NCBI GenBank assembly: GCA_024232965.1
Contig: JACKQF010000007.1
Location: 1-64,000 of the forward strand
From: Verrucomicrobiaceae bacterium
GTDB taxonomy: Bacteria > Verrucomicrobiota > Verrucomicrobiia > Verrucomicrobiales > Verrucomicrobiaceae
Direction: 5' to 3'
Length of the DNA: 64,000 nucleotides
Position 1 is the stretch's first letter. Each line of letters starts with the position of its first letter. Shown here piece after piece: positions 62,402 to 64,000 of the stretch. A model generated the notes under the pieces. That model searched no databases. It saw only the letters and a list, made by a program, of their open reading frames with translations, and was not told where the DNA came from. The translations under genes were made by a program, and so were the position numbers.

Positions 62402-64000
62402 ATGAAGATCCTTCGCCGCAATCGGCAGCCAATCTCGTTCTTTTTAACCGCCCTAATGCTGACCTGGCAGCTTGAGCAACCGTTGCGTGCGGCAAATCTT
62501 TACTGGGATGCAGATGCAACTAGTGCAGGGAATTTGGTTGATGGGACCAATCTCGGTGGCACGGGCACTTGGGATACGACGACAGCAAATTGGTGGGACA
62601 CCAGTGCGCTGGGCGCATGGCCAAATACTGCGGCTGATGTGGCGATCTTTTCGGGGCCTCTTTCAACAGGTGCGCCGACTCTGTATACCGTTACTTTAGG
62701 ATCAGGATTGACGGCGAATAAGCTCATTTTCAACCGGGGAGGCTACACGCTGGCCGGGGCCGACCTGACTCTGGCTGGAGCAGGCGCTGGGATCTATGCC
62801 CAACTGGGAGAGACAGCCTCCATCGAAAGTAAGATCGTCGGTTCGGCGGGTCTCGTCAAGAGTGGTGGTGGTACCGTTCGACTCGCAGCAGGGAATGGGT
62901 ACACCGGCACTACAACGATCAGCAACGGATCGCTCATCATCACGGATCAGAGTGCGCTCGGGGCGGTCACGGAGACCTCGGCTATCGTTGTGACTGGATT
63001 TAACCCAGCGATCGGAAACACAGGTCTTCGGAGTTTTGGTGGCGGTTCACTCATTTTGGATGGCACGGGTGGGAATATCACGATCTCCCGCGATCTATCC
63101 CTCCAGGGGCAGGGACCCATCGGGGATCGTGGTGCTGCGTTGATCAGCACCGGGGTCAATACTCTCTCTGGCACGGTGGACATGGGTGTCGCCGCGCCTG
63201 GCGGCACCTTCTTTAACACCCGCATGATCGCGTCGGATGGCACGCTGAATTTTAGTGGCACATTGAATGTGCTCGGTACGGTGGCGACGACCATTAGCAA
63301 TCTTGGTGGGGTGAATCAGGCGGGTGCGAGCTTCTACAATGTGACAGGTTCCCTCGCTGGCACGGGCACACTTGAGGCCTCTGGTGGCGGCACTCTCTTT
63401 CTAAACCCGACTGACTCTTCAGGCTTCTCGGGTGCCATTCGCGTCAGCGGCAGTGCCGCGAGCGGACAGAGTGTGGTGCGCATTGATTCTCCAAATGTGC
63501 TCGGCACGCGCACAGGCACGGGTAGCACGAATGCGGTGTTGGACATGAACGGTGGCGTCCTGGCTATCCTCATGGATTCACCGTCGGTTCTTGCCGGTGG
63601 AACTGCGGCGAATGTCTATGGCCGTGCCAACAGTACGTTTTTCGCGGATCATACACCCAATAGTTCGGTCAAAGATCAGACGGTCGTCTTCGGTCAGTTA
63701 AATTATGCCGCAAACACGACCATGACATTCAATAGCCGAAATGGCTACGGAATGAGCTTCACTACAGCGCCTGTGGTCACTGGCAACAACCCGAACACCT
63801 TCACTAACAATCTTCAGGGGGGTGCTCAGCTTACTTTCACGGGCAACTTCTGGAGCAATACGGACAACGGAGCTGCCCGCACGATGACCATTGGTGGTAA
63901 CGGAAATACAACCATCAACGGCAGCATCATCGCTACTTCGGCCGCGTTTGACCACATTCTCACCAAGACCGGCACCGGCACGCTGACACTCCTCGGCACG
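62402..64000 (+). CDS. Autotransporter-associated beta-strand repeat protein, N-terminal part (cut by window end)
   Basis: The first 533 codons are in the window; the gene continues beyond 64000. The signal peptide ends QPLRAANLYW. A first block ANLYWDADATSAGNLVDGTN is the usual start of this family in Verrucomicrobia. Beta-helix repeats with G-GLVKSGGGTVRLAAGNGY-TGTTTISNGSLI follow, with more to the end. The family makes long surface or secreted filaments and adhesins; an outer-membrane barrel or sorting tail would be past the window. Function is by family. Confidence 0.85.
   Translation, partial: MKILRRNRQPISFFLTALMLTWQLEQPLRAANLYWDADATSAGNLVDGTNLGGTGTWDTTTANWWDTSALGAWPNTAADVAIFSGPLSTGAPTLYTVTLGSGLTANKLIFNRGGYTLAGADLTLAGAGAGIYAQLGETASIESKIVGSAGLVKSGGGTVRLAAGNGYTGTTTISNGSLIITDQSALGAVTETSAIVVTGFNPAIGNTGLRSFGGGSLILDGTGGNITISRDLSLQGQGPIGDRGAALISTGVNTLSGTVDMGVAAPGGTFFNTRMIASDGTLNFSGTLNVLGTVATTISNLGGVNQAGASFYNVTGSLAGTGTLEASGGGTLFLNPTDSSGFSGAIRVSGSAASGQSVVRIDSPNVLGTRTGTGSTNAVLDMNGGVLAILMDSPSVLAGGTAANVYGRANSTFFADHTPNSSVKDQTVVFGQLNYAANTTMTFNSRNGYGMSFTTAPVVTGNNPNTFTNNLQGGAQLTFTGNFWSNTDNGAARTMTIGGNGNTTINGSIIATSAAFDHILTKTGTGTLTLLGT

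Overview
The window looks like chromosomal DNA of a Verrucomicrobiota bacterium, probably near Prosthecobacter or Verrucomicrobium. The lineage call is by gene content only: a DUF1501 gene next to a PSD1/planctomycete-cytochrome giant, Cys-type sulfatases with signal peptides, a PhoD-type phosphatase, an autotransporter-associated beta-strand protein, an OmpA protein paired with a coiled-coil HhH protein, DUF5069, and DUF2959 and SOUL lipoproteins. The DNA is GC-rich (high 50s percent by eye) except for a visibly AT-richer segment at about 42.85-44.65 kb.

Layout, left part. 1-2574 is a thiol/electrophile-stress unit. A NemR-like TetR regulator is followed by thioredoxin, DUF5069, a peroxiredoxin-like protein and an alcohol dehydrogenase that runs off the left edge. 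NemR-box-like palindromes lie before both the regulator and thioredoxin. Next come an ABC-2 exporter (2616-4204), envelope genes ompA-like and HhH (4361-7872), the glycine cleavage operon gcvTHP (minus strand), a PhoD phosphatase, two sulfatases separated by a small RNase III-like protein, the DUF1501/PSD1 pair, hemL, a DUF1353 protein, an M42 peptidase, mobA and dinB. An NsrR-like regulator overlaps a secreted one-haem-motif protein and has a palindromic site upstream. 31058-35566 holds a bifunctional acyltransferase like ornithine-lipid synthase OlsF, a PAP2 phosphatase, and btaA/btaB-like betaine-lipid genes. Together they could make phosphorus-free membrane lipids. An O-antigen-ligase-like gene then runs antisense into a tRNA-Ala.

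Centre right. 37.3-51.5 kb is an apparent defence island. It starts at tRNA-Ala(CGC), and related repeat fragments lie at both ends. It encodes a DNA phosphorothioation system of the Ssp type: DUF4007 (SspB-like), large P-loop ATPase (SspC-like), PAPS-reductase-like sulfur transferase (SspD/DndC-like), and a cysteine desulfurase (SspA/DndA-like) at the far end in convergent orientation. No SspE, SspFGH, DndD, DndE or DndFGH is visible. Instead the operon continues with a GIY-YIG nuclease-like protein, a DGQHR (DndB-like) protein and an 805-residue GHKL ATPase. This is the best candidate for an undescribed restriction or sensing module. A WYL-only regulator lies divergently upstream, with gene remnants (an unknown family tail, a probable DUF932 tail) at the edges.

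Right part. After a 172-bp tandem repeat that duplicates a gene's 3' end come a membrane-anchored helical protein, a GatB/YqeY protein, a Ski2-like helicase, a secreted isochorismatase-SGNH hydrolase fusion, dihydroorotase, two lipoproteins, an unrecognised 182-residue protein with a clear terminator, a PfkB sugar kinase, and the start of a beta-strand-repeat surface protein cut by the window end. Two copies of a 103-104 bp REPIN-like hairpin element sit at 7.9 and 56.0 kb. All family assignments are from reading the translated sequences. No database search was run.
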